DNA of 64,000 bases from Amia ocellicauda (GCF_036373705.1 NC_089867.1:16294001-16358000), one strand, 5' to 3'. Shown: positions 17,001-28,122, counted from the first letter of the stretch. The notes: generated by a model not told the origin, from the letters alone. Numbers and translations are program-made.

Positions 17001-19794
17001 GTGTCCTGAGTAAGAGTCAGATTGGCTTCCTCCCAAATCACCGCACTACAGATCATATTTACACTCTACACACCCTCATAGACAAACACGTCCACCAAAA
17101 AAGTAAAGGCAAAATCTTTGCCTGTTTCATTGATTTCAAAAAGGCATTCGACTCCATTTGGCACGAGGGACTTTATTACAGAATTCTTCAAAGCGGTGTA
17201 GGGGGTAAAGTCTATGATATTATAAAATCAATGTACACCGAAAACAAATGTGCAGTAAAAATTGGCAACAAAAGAACAGAATTCTTCACTCAGGGGCGGG
17301 GAGTGAGGCAGGGCTGCAGTCTGAGCCCAACACTGTTCAACATCTACATCAATGAGTTGGCAACGGTGTTGGAGCAGTCTGATGCCCCTGGCCTCACCCT
17401 AAATGACACAGAAGTCAAATTCCTGCTCTATGCAGATGACCTAGTCTTGCTGTCGCCCACAGAGCAAGGGCTTCAGCAAAACCTGGCACTACTAGAGCAG
17501 TACTGTCAGTCCTGGGCCCTGGCAGTAAACATGAAGAAGACAAAGATCATGATTTTCCAAAAAAAGGCCAGACCTCAGGGAAACAAATACCACTTCACGC
17601 TAGATAACACTACCCTAGAACACACCTCACACTACACCTACCTGGGCCTGACTATTAGTGCGTCAGGGGGCTTTAACCTGGCAGTGAAGACGCTCAAAGA
17701 CAAAGCAAGAAGAGCATTCTATGCAATCAGAAGAAGATTCTATAAAATTAATATTCCAGTCAAAATCTGGCTAAAACTAATTGACAGTGTGATCCAGCCC
17801 ATTGCGCTGTACGGTAGTGAAGTATGGGGTCCACTAAGTCAACAGGACTACACTAGGTGGGACAAACATCTAATAGAGACCCTGCATGCTGAACTCTATA
17901 AAAACATACTGCAGGTGCACAGGAACACACCAAACCACGCATGCAGGGCAGAATTAGGCCGCTTCCCAACCCTCATTAATATAAAGAAAAGAGCACAGAA
18001 ATTCTGGATGCACCTGAAGAAAAGTGAGTCAGACTCACTCCAGTACAAGGCCCTCCAAACCCAAGAGCTCAGCCCTGAAAAGAGTCCCCTGAGTCAGCTG
18101 GCCCTGAAGCTCACGGCACTGACCCCCGCTAATACTGCGAACAGAGACCAGCTTCAGGTCAGCACTGCTTACCTGCCCCCAATTAGAGTCAACCAAATCA
18201 TAAAAATAACCAAAACCTCCTATCTGGAACATTGGAACAATGAAACCAAATCCCAAAGTAAACTGGACTGCTATCGGGCCCTAAACAAAGAATACACCCT
18301 GGCAGAGTCTCTCTTCACTGTCAGAGATACGAAGCAGAGACAGATCCTGACCAAGTACAGGCTCAGTGACCACAGCCTGGCCATAGAGACGGGCCGACAC
18401 AGGCAGAGCTGGCTGCCCAGAGAGGAGCGGCGCTGTGGTCACTGCGAGACAGGAGAGGTCGAGACAGAGATGCACTTCCTCCTCCACTGCAATAAATATG
18501 CCAAATTAAGGGACACATTCTTTAATAAATTCATAAATATTACAAAATCATTCTCTGAATTGATAAATGAAAAAAAAATAGCTATCCTCCTGGGGGAGGG
18601 ACATACAGCCCCCCTGGTCGCCCAATATGTAGCCGCCTGCCACAGCCTGAGGGGCTCACTGTGAAAACATACATGAGCACCAGCAACCTGATAACTATAA
18701 ATAAAGTAAATGTACATGTCTATTAAGATTTTATTTATAAATTATAATGTTACTGTTTCTTTTTTTTTTTCTTACCTTTTATTATTTTTCAATGTATGTA
18801 TATAATATCAACTGCTTTGGCAACACTACGAAACTGTTTGTCATGCCAATAAAGCACCCTTGAATTGAATTGAATTGAATTGAGAGGAAGGGGGAGATGG
18901 AGAAAGTGGGAGAGAGGGATAGAATTATTGAACTTAATTCTCAGACCAGATAAGGGTGGTACCTGTGTCAGGTGTGAGTGTACCTCTGTCAGGTGTGAGT
19001 GTTCTTGTTTCAGGTGTGTACCTGTCTCTTTGGCAAGCTCCTGCAGGCAGAAGTAGATGACCCGTGCCCCCAGACTGAAGCCAATCAGACTGACCGGCCG
19101 CCGTCCCTGAAAACAGACAGACAGAGAGGGAGACAGACAGACATAGAGAGAGAGGGAGGGAACCAGCAGCTCAGTACCTGTATCAGGTGAGTGTGAGGCA
19201 GTGTATGTGTCAGTGCACTCAGGTGTGTGGAGGTGTCAGTCGTACCTGCTGCCGACTCCTCAGTACCTGCGCCAGGTGTTTCCCCACCTCTGCAGAGCGG
19301 CTCAGACATACCCCCCACGGGTTGTCAATCACACTGGCCACAGCCAGTAGGGAGGCGGGCCACATCAGCGCAGTCATGATCCCTGGCCAATCACAGCACA
19401 GAACAGACAACAATCAACCAAAAACCAACCGAAGAGGCCAATCACAGGCCAAAAGAAACAAGACCCTGAAAAAGGTAAACACGGGGGAAGAGAAGCACTG
19501 ACCAAACCACAGAGCATACACAAGTACTGGGGAATCACAATACAGTACAGACAAATACTAACCAATCAGGGGCCACACATGAGACATACACAGTGACAAC
19601 AGAGACACACACACACAGAACCCCCTACCTGACAGCACTGTGTATTTCAATGCTTCCTGAGCCATCATGCTGACCAACCCGTCCAGGAGGGAGCCCAGCG
19701 CACTGCCCAGAGCCAACAGATACTTGGACTCCCAGCACAGGCAGTACTGCTCCCCGGACAGAGCCAGTGTTGCCCATGGCACCTGGAACGAACC

Positions 19795-19834
<40 letters not shown>

Positions 19835-19841
19835 CAGAGAT

Positions 19842-19882
<41 letters not shown>

Positions 19883-20348
19883 GTGAGTATCAGTGTGTTA
19901 GTGCCAGTGCCAATATGTCAGTGCCAGTATGTCAGTGCCAGAGTTCCAGTCTCACTGTATTTGCCAGGGCACAGCCAGCCAGTCACTGCGATAGTCAGGT
20001 GGAGGCATCTCCCTGCACTGAGTGGCAGGAACTCAAACTGCTCAATCGCCCCCACGCGCTTACTCATCTTATACCCTGTGAGAGGGGGTGGGGGATTGGG
20101 AGAAAGAGAGAGAGAGAGAGAGAGAGGGGGGAGAGTGCATTAGTCAGTGTGACAAAGTCCTGTAAATCCAGTCTCCAGGAGCGCAGTGATTGGGCAACTC
20201 ACCGGTGAGCCCCGCCCCTGCAGCCCCAAACAGTGATGTCATGATGGCAATTCCTGTAACGGAGCCCAGAACTGCTGCCCCCCCCGCGCCCAGCACGGCA
20301 CCCGCCCCTGCAGCCAACAGCGGCGCTGCCAGTCCCCCTGTCACACCT

Positions 20349-20380
<32 letters not shown>

Positions 20381-22758
20381 TTAGATTTTATATTTGTATT
20401 ATTTGTAAAGCTTTTTAACTTTTACGCCGTTATTGTATTTAATTTCAGTATACGTAATTGCTTTGGCGATACTTGTATGTAAACATTTCATGCCAATAAT
20501 GCTTGTTTTGAATTTGAATTTGAATTTGAGATTAGAATATATAGAGACAGTACTATATTTATTGTTTCCCATTGCCTGTTCCTGTCTGTCAATGCTTTGG
20601 CAACACTGATGCTACTTGGATTTTTATTTGAATTTGCATTGAGAGAAAGGGAGAGGGAGATAATGAATTTGCATTTGCAAAACACATTGACACATTTCTC
20701 TGTACTAACCAATCACAGTGCCCCCACCCACAGTGGCTAGGCCAATCAGGAGATAGCGACGCCATTTCCTGCCCCTCTCCTTCCTGCGCCGTCGACACTC
20801 CTCCTCCCTGAGAGAGAGAGGGAGAGAGTTTTAAGTTCTGTCAAATGTATTGTTATTGTGTAAACTGCTACACAGGACTGGATTGTATTGGATTGCACTG
20901 GACTGGACAGCACTGTACTGGGCTGGACTAGATGGTACTCTTACTGCTCTGGCAACACTTCAAGTAATGAAAATGGGCCAATAAAACACATTTTAATACG
21001 ATACAGAAAGATTAATATACACTGCACACAGAGAATGGCAGGGAGACAGGGAGAGGGGCAAACAGAAGGGAGCTATACTTACTGCAGTATCCAGTCCTGA
21101 TTGAGAGCAGAGAAACAGAGACACCGAGTCACTGATAATACACACACTGACACACTGACTTATTGACACACTGGCTCACTGACACACACTCTGCCCCCGC
21201 CCTCCTTCCATCCCTCACTCACTCAGTCTCTTCTCCTCCCTCTCTCAGTCTCTCCCCCAGCGTCTCCTCACACTCCTCCAGCTGCTGTGGTGACACCCTG
21301 AGTAGGCATCTGATGTGCTGGACCAGAACCCGGGATCGAGCATCATAGAACCCTGAGAGAGAGAGGAATGGGGGAGGGAGGGAGGGTTGGGAGAGATGGA
21401 AGAGACGTAGGTCATAAAAATGCATACACACAAACAAACAAACGAACAAACAAATAAATAAGAAAGTGAGTAGGAAGTGAGTTTGCTCACCGTCCTTCAC
21501 AGAGAATGACACCAGGTCCTGGAACAGAGTAGGAGAAAGGAGGTATTCAGCTGCGCACATAATTGGATAATTTGATAATTGGTTAATTGGCACTGTGGGT
21601 ACCTGTGTGAGGATTTGAGCGCCCCCCTGCAGCAGTGGCTCCCTCTGCAGAATGGACAGGAATGTGTCGGCGCCCTCCCACCCCAGTCCCACCGCAAACG
21701 CCTCCATCACTGGCAGCACACTGTCACTGAGGCCCAGCCAGCTCACCAGAGAGCATACAGTGTGACTGCGGAACTGCCTGAAACACAAACACACTGTAAT
21801 GCACACACATACATTGTAACAAGCACAAACAGTAAGACACACACAAACACTCTGTAACACAACACAAATACACTGACTGGAACACACACACACTACAGAG
21901 CAGTCCATTCCAGTCAGTGACTATCAGTCCAGTCCAGTCAGTGACTATCAGTCCAGTGCAGTCCAGTCAGTATCCCTGACCTGTGCTCATCTCCAGGGAA
22001 GAGCTGCCCCAGAGCCCCACCGCACAGTGCTGCATACGCAAAGCGACCTGGCTCACTGAGCAGCCGCCCAATCACAGCCTCGGAGAGCCCCGTGACACAC
22101 CCACTCTCTGCTGGAGTTCCCTCTCCAGTCACACCAACAGCAGCACCTGACAGAGAGAGAGAGAGAGAGAGAGAGATAAGAGGGAGAGACATTGATATGG
22201 AATGTAGAGTGTGATTCAGTACGAATACCATGCACATATCACAGCCCTAGAACATTACAGTAGAATATATTACAATACCCTACAGTACAGTACAATACTC
22301 TAGTACAGTACAGTACAATACAATATAGTAAAGTATGATCCTAGGCTTTCACATAGACATACACAAATGATGTCTCTGGTCCCCTGTGGCAGTGTGATAT
22401 GCACTGCGATGGTCGTAACTGTACACTGTACTGTACAAATACACACAGATATGCATCGTTATAATCAAAAAAATATATAATAGGAACAGCTAATTATAAT
22501 ATTGCTAACACCAAATGCACATACAGTGTTTGTATAGGAAAAAAGTGAGAATGTTTTGAATTCCGTTTAAGAGTATTTAAATAAACACATCATTTGATTT
22601 GATCAATGACATATGGATTGCCTCGATAGATGCCACTTCGCCTGCAAAGTCGGAGAGCAGTGCATGTCGGGAGAGGACGCAGTCCCTGCTGTCACTGCAG
22701 CGTCGCGACTTTGACTTTGACCCGAGCAAGAGAGGGGGAGAGGGGGAGGTGCAGAAGG

Positions 22759-22799
<41 letters not shown>

Positions 22800-22985
22800 T
22801 TGACAGGCAATGCAGAGTGTGATCCGGTACAATATGGTACTGAATACACAGCCCTACAGTCCAGTCCAGTGCAGGCGTTTCTTCAGGAACTCGGAGAGAT
22901 GTCCATATCTGACAGAGAAAGCTGCCAGCCCGCCCCCTGTACCTGCACCGCCGGCCTGCTCATCTGGTTCTCCGGCCCGGTCCAT
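14087..22985 (-). CDS. TMCO4: Transmembrane and coiled-coil domain protein 4 (DUF726 lipase-like)
   Basis: Fourteen coding exons in minus-strand order: 22985-22943, 22146-21981, 21777-21603, 21518-21491, 21352-21223, 20807-20710, 20346-20203, 20075-19956, 19793-19629, 19382-19246, 19106-19022, 15432-15315, 15212-15095, 14764-14087. They join in frame to 734 aa; human is 634. The order of parts matches the family: RFAYAALCGGALGQLFP, a charged coiled stretch (EECRRRRKERGRKWRR), glycine-rich membrane segments (about 200-262), then an alpha/beta-hydrolase region with VIDNPWGVCLSRSAEVGKHL. The nucleophile motif GFSLGAR has Ser413, and LLGAPVEG and VVSGRIINGYCRGDWLL follow. The extra length is a low-complexity tail of about 200 residues. 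The short first exon (MDRAGEPDEQAGGA) was chosen because it alone gives the needed phase; it is the least certain part. The intron between exons 11 and 12 holds a large LINE. Confidence 0.94.
15542..18664 (+). CDS. LINE ORF2-type protein (APE endonuclease, reverse transcriptase, C-terminal zinc motif)
   Basis: Open for 1040 codons without a stop. At the N-terminus only the last part of an APE-type endonuclease remains (LLCGDFNARTG, then DYALTD and LSDHNQI). The reverse transcriptase follows, with CGPDSISTEMLK, YRGICVSSNLGKVFCSIIN, CFIDFKKAFDSIW, RGVRQGCSLSPTLFNIYIN and the catalytic box LLYADDLVLLSPT. A C-terminal cysteine-histidine motif, CGHCETGEVETEMHFLLHC, fits nucleic-acid binding. It would nick DNA and copy its RNA by target-primed reverse transcription. 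The missing endonuclease start shows 5' truncation, so this copy lacks its own start codon and promoter. It lies antisense in the TMCO4 intron between exons 11 and 12. I do not assign the clade firmly. Confidence 0.93.
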   Translation, partial: NTKNQQYYNEEFFNTLHTEISHFQAQGNVLLCGDFNARTGTEPDCIGTQGNSHVFGLAPLYLTPTTTQRNNPVGAVNKNGRELVHLCQALGLYILNGRIRGDSLGRFTYCSALGTSVVDYALTDMDPSFISAFTFRQQTPLSDHNQITVFLKSQASNTQTQPSKLYNLNQTYRWAPNSTEEFNKAISSTEIADIINTFLSSQYQPDVAGLNLAINDINQIYQIAATMANLKKTKKKTNQNHTHIQTWFDDECKSIRTNLRHLSNQRHHQPQDTELRQQYCETLKHYKHTLKNKKQKHTNKTLTDIEKSVDQNQFWEMWNNLNSTKQQELAIQNGTIWKKYFENLYKDIQQNDLTHKQIETREKLKLLEQSIKNNQNPIDSPITLQELSKKLQALPPRKACGPDSISTEMLKHSSTQLQEDVLKLFNMVLSTGYFPDIWNQGLITPIYKSGDKFDPKNYRGICVSSNLGKVFCSIINAQILAFLTEHSVLSKSQIGFLPNHRTTDHIYTLHTLIDKHVHQKSKGKIFACFIDFKKAFDSIWHEGLYYRILQSGVGGKVYDIIKSMYTENKCAVKIGNKRTEFFTQGRGVRQGCSLSPTLFNIYINELATVLEQSDAPGLTLNDTEVKFLLYADDLVLLSPTEQGLQQNLALLEQYCQSWALAVNMKKTKIMIFQKKARPQGNKYHFTLDNTTLEHTSHYTYLGLTISASGGFNLAVKTLKDKARRAFYAIRRRFYKINIPVKIWLKLIDSVIQPIALYGSEVWGPLSQQDYTRWDKHLIETLHAELYKNILQVHRNTPNHACRAELGRFPTLINIKKRAQKFWMHLKKSESDSLQYKALQTQELSPEKSPLSQLALKLTALTPANTANRDQLQVSTAYLPPIRVNQIIKITKTSYLEHWNNETKSQSKLDCYRALNKEYTLAESLFTVRDTKQRQILTKYRLSDHSLAIETGRHRQSWLPREERRCGHCETGEVETEMHFLLHCNKYAKLRDTFFNKFINITKSFSELINEKKIAILLGEGHTAPLVAQYVAACHSLRGSL
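15542..18883 (+). mobile_element. 5'-truncated non-LTR retrotransposon (LINE)
   Basis: Contains the open frame above plus about 220 bases of 3' sequence ending TGTCATGCCAATAAAGCACC and a short tandem tail of TTGAA units (18863-18883). AATAAA within the end can serve as its own poly(A) signal. The left edge is uncertain by some tens of bases, and I could not define target-site duplications. The uninterrupted frame suggests a young insertion. Confidence 0.88.
20401..20528 (+). repeat. LINE-tail repeat copy
   Basis: Reads AATTGCTTTGGCGATACTTG, then TCATGCCAATAATGCTTG, then TTTGAATTTGAATTTGAA. It shares the terminal arrangement of the LINE at 18.8 kb but is diverged. It lies in TMCO4 intron 6. 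Confidence 0.7.
20535..20645 (+). repeat. LINE-tail repeat copy
   Basis: Has TTTCCCATTGCCTGTTCCTG and AATGCTTTGGCAACACTGAT, directly behind the preceding copy. It is the long-form repeat also seen reversed at 10.1 kb, 26.3 kb and 58.3 kb. Confidence 0.7.
20934..20995 (+). repeat. LINE-tail repeat copy, short
   Basis: TTACTGCTCTGGCAACACTT followed by GGGCCAATAAAACACATTTT. This is a diverged short copy in TMCO4 intron 5. Confidence 0.5.
22757..22796. repeat. (GA)n microsatellite
   Basis: About 20 GA units in TMCO4 intron 1. Confidence 0.9.
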
Positions 22986-23185
22986 TCAGCCCGGCGGCGG
23001 TTCCGACTCGATGTCCTGGACTTGGCGTTAGACTCTCAGAAACTCCCCACAACTTTCAACAATCGCTACTCAGCTGTCAATCAGTGCTGCCTGGCCCCGC
23101 CTCTCCCCGCTGCGTGGATAGAGCGCTTGCGTGGACGTCACTACCCTGCGCCGTCTCTCACAGGACACGCACGGCGGGGTTAATG
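22920..23185 (-). promoter_or_regulatory. TMCO4: CpG-rich promoter region of TMCO4 with CRE-like site
   Basis: A GC- and CpG-rich segment contains the proposed first coding exon and its upstream flank. A CRE-like site TGACGTCC (minus strand, 23140-23133) lies about 150 bases upstream of the ATG. Its position agrees with the start of the TMCO4 exon chain. Confidence 0.5.
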
Positions 23186-24387
23186 ATAAACCCACTGAGG
23201 GACACGTCTACGTTGGTTGTAGTTTAACCCTAATTCTGGGCAGAAGTGTGTCGGTTAGCTACTCGCGATATTTTAATAGGTTATAAATCAATAATGTACG
23301 ATGTTTTCGGGTGGAAAAGCACAAGCAACATCAAATGTATGAGGCAAGGATTACTGTTGGAAGGTTGATGTGTCTAAAGTAAAGCTGTGGAAGGAGTAAC
23401 ATTATCTAAACGTAATAATCATAATTTGAAGTGCTTTTTGCACAATATATTCTCGAATATCTATTATTTTGTATGGTATTAATCAGGGTTATCATCAGTG
23501 ATAGGTTGTAGATTAGTGTATGTAGTAGTAGTAGTAGTATGAAAAAGCAGGTATTTAAGACCAATAATGTCTGCTACACTGCACTTCACTACAGTATATT
23601 ATACAACCTTGCACTAAACTACAGTACTACACTATATTACGCTGCACTGCATTATACAACACCACAGAACTACAAAACCAAATTACTCTTTGTACAACTG
23701 AACTGATAATGCAGTGGAAAGAGCCTCCAAGAATAACGATGCCATTTCAACCAGATCATCCATTTAATGTGTAAATAAAAGTCCAATGAGGAAAAGACAG
23801 AAAAAATGTGGTACAGGACAGACAGAAACTGTGTGTCTCATTGTCTCTGTGTGTATGTCTCTCTCTCTCTGTCTCTGTATGGTTCTGTATTTTTTTAAAC
23901 ACAGGAACTAGTGCAGCAGGACCCTGGTTCAGGCACCCTCCACAGTGACTCAGTGTTGTTGCTCAGTTAGGCTGGTCCAGGATTGCATGTCTGACGAGAC
24001 AGCACAGCTCTGGGCTCAGCCTGATGGGGATGCCATCCTACAGCCTATGCAGCATGCTGTCTCAGAGCACCACATCCTCCCAGTGCAGCTGGCACCTGGG
24101 AGTGTCCTAGTGTTTACACAATACACATAATACACACAAAACGGTATAAACCCCTGTATAGCCTGCCCCCCACCCCGTGCACCACATACACACACTCTTC
24201 AGGAGACAATACAGCAGAGCATAAGACAGAGCAAGTCACAGTACGGTTCTGTACATCATAGTAAAGTACAGTGAATACAGTAATTACCATAAGTCATAGT
24301 AAAGTAATATTGCTGTGATTGTCAATATAGGCTGCCAGTCAGTGCCAGTCAGTGTGCCAGTCTGTGCCCCCGGCGGTGTGTCAGGGT
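23186..24387. other. Intergenic / RNF186 3' flank
   Basis: No gene found. 23.2-23.8 kb is AT-rich with a (TAG)n patch near 23520; 23.9-24.4 kb probably includes the RNF186 3' UTR. A 60-codon open frame at 23945-24130 has no recognisable features. Confidence 0.4.
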
Positions 24388-24993
24388 CTATGGGAGTGTG
24401 TCCAGCTGTGTGCTAGGCTGTGTGTCCGCCTGGCAGTGCCGCAATGTGTGCAGCAGCAGCAGCAGGATGACGAGGGCACTGAGCAGGGCCAGGGCGGCCA
24501 GGGCTGGCAGTGCTGGGGGGGGCAAGCCGGCAAGCAGCAGCAGCAGTATGAGCAGTAGGAAGAGGAACAGCAGCAGCAGCAGCCTGCGAGATGCAAGCGT
24601 GTTCCCATCAGCCACTGCTTCCTCCCCTCTATCCCCTCCTCCCTCTGTTCCTCGCTCCCCACCATCCTCTCTCTCTCCTTCTACTCCCTCTATCCCTCTC
24701 TCAGTATCTTCCTGCCCAACTCCTTCTATCCATCTCTCTCTCTGCTCAAGGAGTCCAGGGGGGTCGGGCAGCAGGGCAATGATGCCCCCTGGAACAGGGC
24801 AGACCCTGCGGCACAGAGGGCAGCACAACCCTGCGCCCCCCAGGAGCACACTCAGGCACAGCCCACAGAAGGAGTGTCCACAGCACAGCTGCTTGGGCTG
24901 CCGCCAGCCCACCTGCTCGAACACACACAGGCACACAGGGCACTCTGCTGCCTGGGGGTCTGGGGGGGGCACATCTAATGTCTGTGTCTGCAT
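24388..24993 (-). CDS. RNF186: RING finger protein 186
   Basis: Single-exon frame of 201 aa (human 227 aa, also one coding exon). The N-terminal C3HC4 RING uses C18, C21, C38, H40, C43, C46, C58 and C61 (CPVCLCVF, CCGHSFCGLC, CCPLCRRV). After an acidic Glu/Gly linker come two hydrophobic segments near the C-terminus, about residues 138-157 and 161-184, both almost all leucine. In mammals RNF186 is an ER/membrane E3 ubiquitin ligase of gut epithelium tied to ER stress and ulcerative colitis risk. The neighbour TMCO4 is the same as in human, which supports the call. The ATG at 24993 is the first in frame and precedes the RING by 17 residues. The leucine runs are encoded by CTG/CAG-type repeats. 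Confidence 0.9.
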   Translation of the reverse strand: MQTQTLDVPPPDPQAAECPVCLCVFEQVGWRQPKQLCCGHSFCGLCLSVLLGGAGLCCPLCRRVCPVPGGIIALLPDPPGLLEQRERWIEGVGQEDTERGIEGVEGEREDGGERGTEGGGDRGEEAVADGNTLASRRLLLLLFLFLLLILLLLLAGLPPPALPALAALALLSALVILLLLLHTLRHCQADTQPSTQLDTLP

Positions 24994-25089
24994 CTCTGAG
25001 AGATTCTCTCTCCCCCCACTTTTTCTCTTCTCCTTCACTGTGTCTTGTTGGCTCCTCTTCCTCTCTCAGCTCCACAGGGCCCAGTCTGC

Positions 25090-25262
25090 AGTGAATCCCA
25101 GTGAGTATAGCCCAGTACAGCCCAGCACAGTCCAGCACAGTCCATTACAGATGAGTACAATGTTGTGTTATCCAGCACAGCCCAGGACAGCCCAGTACAG
25201 TCCAATACAATGTTATCCAGCACAGCCCAGAACAGTCCAGTACAGTATTATCCAGTGCTGTT
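25090..25262. repeat. Degenerate CAGTACAGYCCAG minisatellite
   Basis: Imperfect 10-30 base units built of CAGCACAGCCCAGTACAGTCC and CAATGTTATC repeat upstream of RNF186. Confidence 0.7.
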
Positions 25263-25853
25263 TAGTGTGATGGAGGATTGTCCGCAGGGTCCAGCAGTTC
25301 TCTCTCTCTCTCTCTCTCTCTCTCCACTGTCTCCCTTTGTGTTTGATGTCTCTCAGAGGTCCCAGAAGACAGCTCCCTCTCTCTGTCGTTCTCCCTCTCG
25401 GTCCCCCTTTCCCTTTCTCTTTGTCTCTCTCCTTCCTCTTTCTCTAGTGGTTGTTGAAGGCGCCGGGGGCGGTGTTAATGAGTAACACAGTGACTCTGTG
25501 GCCGTTATCTCTGCAATGTTGACACTGGGATGGAGGAACACCCAGACCCCTCTGGTAATTACTCCTTCCTTCCAGTATTTACCCCTCCCCCTCCAATCAC
25601 ACACTCATGGAGTCAGAAAGGTACTGTTATCAGAGAGGAGTCTGGTGAGTCAGTTGTGCCCTGCTGTACTGAACTGATCTGTGCTGGGTTTTACTTATGC
25701 CACTGCTTTCAAAACGCTGAAACTCATATATCATGCTCGCCAGTGACTGAGATATTGGGTTTCAATAGACCGTATTTCTCTCTCCCTCTCCTGACCACGC
25801 TGTGGTACTTCAGGGGGTAATATGCAACTATTGGCCATCATTCTCAGATCTCA

Positions 25854-25869
25854 CCACTAGGAGGCAGTG
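25854..25869 (+). promoter_or_regulatory. CTCF-like motif
   Basis: CCACTAGGAGGCAGTG fits the CTCF core (CCASYAGRKGGCRS) at nearly every position. It lies in the interval between RNF186 and TMEM88B. Binding is inferred. Confidence 0.4.
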
Positions 25870-26035
25870 TAGCACTATCGCTGACACAAGTTTTGTTGCA
25901 CTGCAGGCCAGTTCAGTAATATGAAGTTCAGCTGGGAGAGAAAAACAGAGCACCAGGACCACTGATTGATACTTCCCTCTCTCTTCTCCCTCTCACTCTA
26001 TTTATATTCTCCCCTGCATTGACTGTCAGTCACTC

Positions 26036-26065
26036 CCTTCCTCTCTCTCTCTCTCTCTCTCTCCC

Positions 26066-26115
<50 letters not shown>
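26036..26115. repeat. (CT)n microsatellite, two blocks
   Basis: Two CT runs separated by CCTTCC, in the gene-free interval before TMEM88B. Confidence 0.95.
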
Positions 26116-26117
<2 letters not shown>

Positions 26118-26120
26118 ATG

Positions 26121-26222
26121 TGAATTCAAATCAAAAATTTAAAAGCTTTTATTGGCAGCACAGCATTAGTTATTTTGCTAAAACACTTAAGAACACATTA
26201 AATACTTAAGCACACATTTAAT
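26121..26222 (-). repeat. LINE-tail repeat copy
   Basis: Begins GAATTCAAATCAAAAATTTA and continues AAAGCTTTTATTGGCAGCAC, the reversed tail, followed by AT-rich sequence. Confidence 0.55.
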
Positions 26223-26249
26223 GCCAGATAAAGCTCTCTGTCTCATTTA

Positions 26250-26418
26250 AATTAAATTAAATTAAATTTAAAAAAGGCTTCTAGGCGTGACTAATTGACA
26301 TCAGTGTTGCCAAAGTATTGACGGACGTCCAGTGCTCAGGAACAGGACAATGGGAACTGTAAATACGGGAATTATGGATTTAACATTTACAGATTTTTTC
26401 TGGGACATTTTACAGACA
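26250..26418 (-). repeat. LINE-tail repeat copy, long form
   Basis: A reversed (AATTA)n tail is followed by GACATCAGTGTTGCCAAAGT and GTCCAGTGCTCAGGAACAGG. It matches the copies at 10.1 kb and 58.3 kb. Confidence 0.75.

Positions 26419-26420
<2 letters not shown>

Positions 26421-26468
<48 letters not shown>
26421..26468. repeat. (CT)n microsatellite
   Basis: About 24 CT units directly at the end of the preceding repeat copy. Confidence 0.95.
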
Positions 26469-26470
<2 letters not shown>

Positions 26471-26951
26471 ACTGCTCTCTGTCCCAGTTTCCTGCTAGGT
26501 GTCTGTTCACAGACACAGTTTCCCTCATTAGGAGGACTCAATTAGCAATCAGCTTCATCCCTGAGACACACTCCTCTGTCACAGAGTGACCCTCACCCCC
26601 TCCCTCTCTCCTCATTTTCAGCTCTCTCTCTCCCCCTTTATCTCGTTATCTCCACCTACACCCGTTGTGACACAAAGAAAAGAGGATAAATGATAGAGAG
26701 AGAGGAAGAAAGGGAGAGAGGGTGAGGGAGGGGTTACTGAAGAGACAAGAAGAAGGAAAACAATTTTACAAAGAGAAAAGTGAGAGAGTGGGGGGGTATG
26801 GGCTGTGAAGTGGGAGGTTTTATATATTCATGTATTGTTTGTTGAATTCATTTCTGTATATTAAATTGTTTGTACACTTCTTGTGTTGTAAACGCTTTGG
26901 AAACAACACAGATAATTTGAATTGCTTCTGCTCAACCGGTGCTCCCCTCCA

Positions 26952-27010
<59 letters not shown>

Positions 27011-27012
<2 letters not shown>

Positions 27013-27355
27013 ACACTCCTGCCGTGTGTACAGTAACCAATAAAGCGACCTGCGACTGTCAGCAGTGCGCTTCCCCCCCTCTCTGTTCGGGCCGGTGCCG
27101 CTCCGGTCCAGCTGCAAAACAGCTTGAAAGAGGGACAGTTAGTTTCAGCCACTCCAGTTCGAGCAGGGCATCTGTCCGCCCGAGCCAGTGCTGACGGATC
27201 GGTACCGGGACCAGCGCTCCCAACTCCGTCGAATCCAGATCCTCGACTGATCCCCTAACGGGCCAGTACTGATACACAGCAGCCTCGGTAGACGGGGATT
27301 TCATCGCAGCGCAGGCATCCCTGCAGCCGGACCTGTCTTACTGGACCGAGAGTCG
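27011..27355 (+). promoter_or_regulatory. TMEM88B: CpG-rich promoter and probable non-coding first exon of TMEM88B
   Basis: GC- and CpG-rich sequence ends in GAGAGTCG followed by GTGAGT, a strong 5' splice site (GT at 27356). The TMEM88B coding exon begins behind an acceptor only 14 bases before its ATG, so an upstream untranslated exon is needed. This is the best candidate; the link is inferred. Confidence 0.45.
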
Positions 27356-28122
27356 GTGAGTCTTGGGTCGCCCGTGTGCATCGCTGACCTGGGGGCGCAG
27401 ACTGGCAGACACAAGGAGGAAGAGCCGGGTCGCCGCTGCTGCGTTTCTGCGGGAGCTCGGCCGGCCGAGGGGGGCAAATTATTTAATTTGCAGCAACGAG
27501 ATCTGAGCGGCCGCGGGCGGGCTGGGACGGTGCATCGATAAATGCTATTGATCCACAGGGCAATGCGTGGCACATACAGAGAGAGAGATAATCTTCATAA
27601 TCATACTCATAAATAATCGTATTTTTTATTATTAATAGTAGTAGTAGCAACAATAGCAGTAATCAAAGTTTGAACATTAATTAGTAGGCGATTATTTTTG
27701 TGAGTGTGTGTGTTGGTGTCATGGCACCAAAGTGTGTTTGTGTATGCTTATGTGTTACTGTGTCAGAGTGTGTGTAATTGTGTATATGTGTGTGTGTGAG
27801 AGAGAGAGCCCTTTATTTAAGCTCTTGTCTCTCTCTATCCCTCCCTCTCTTTATCCTTTAATATCTCTACCTCAATCATTTTCCCTCTCTCTCTCTCTTT
27901 AATGAACAAACATAAAACACCTGTAATGCACAGCCTGCAGCACTGACTGTACCTCCACTACCTCCACACGGTGACATATAGTGAGCCAGCCCTCCCTCTC
28001 TCCCTTTCGGATATGCTGTCAGTCTGTCTGTGAGCTGTTTGAAACGCTGCTATACTAATGCTATCACCCACTCCCCGTTTTTCCTCTCCCTGCCTCCCTC
28101 TCCCCCAGGTGACACCGCAGTG

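Noticed and set aside
21078-21091. Possible 14-base TMCO4 micro-exon (GACTGGATACTGCA between AG and GTAAGT)
   Set aside because: Including it breaks the reading phase; joining 21223 directly to 20807 keeps frame and gives the expected Glu/Arg-rich coil.
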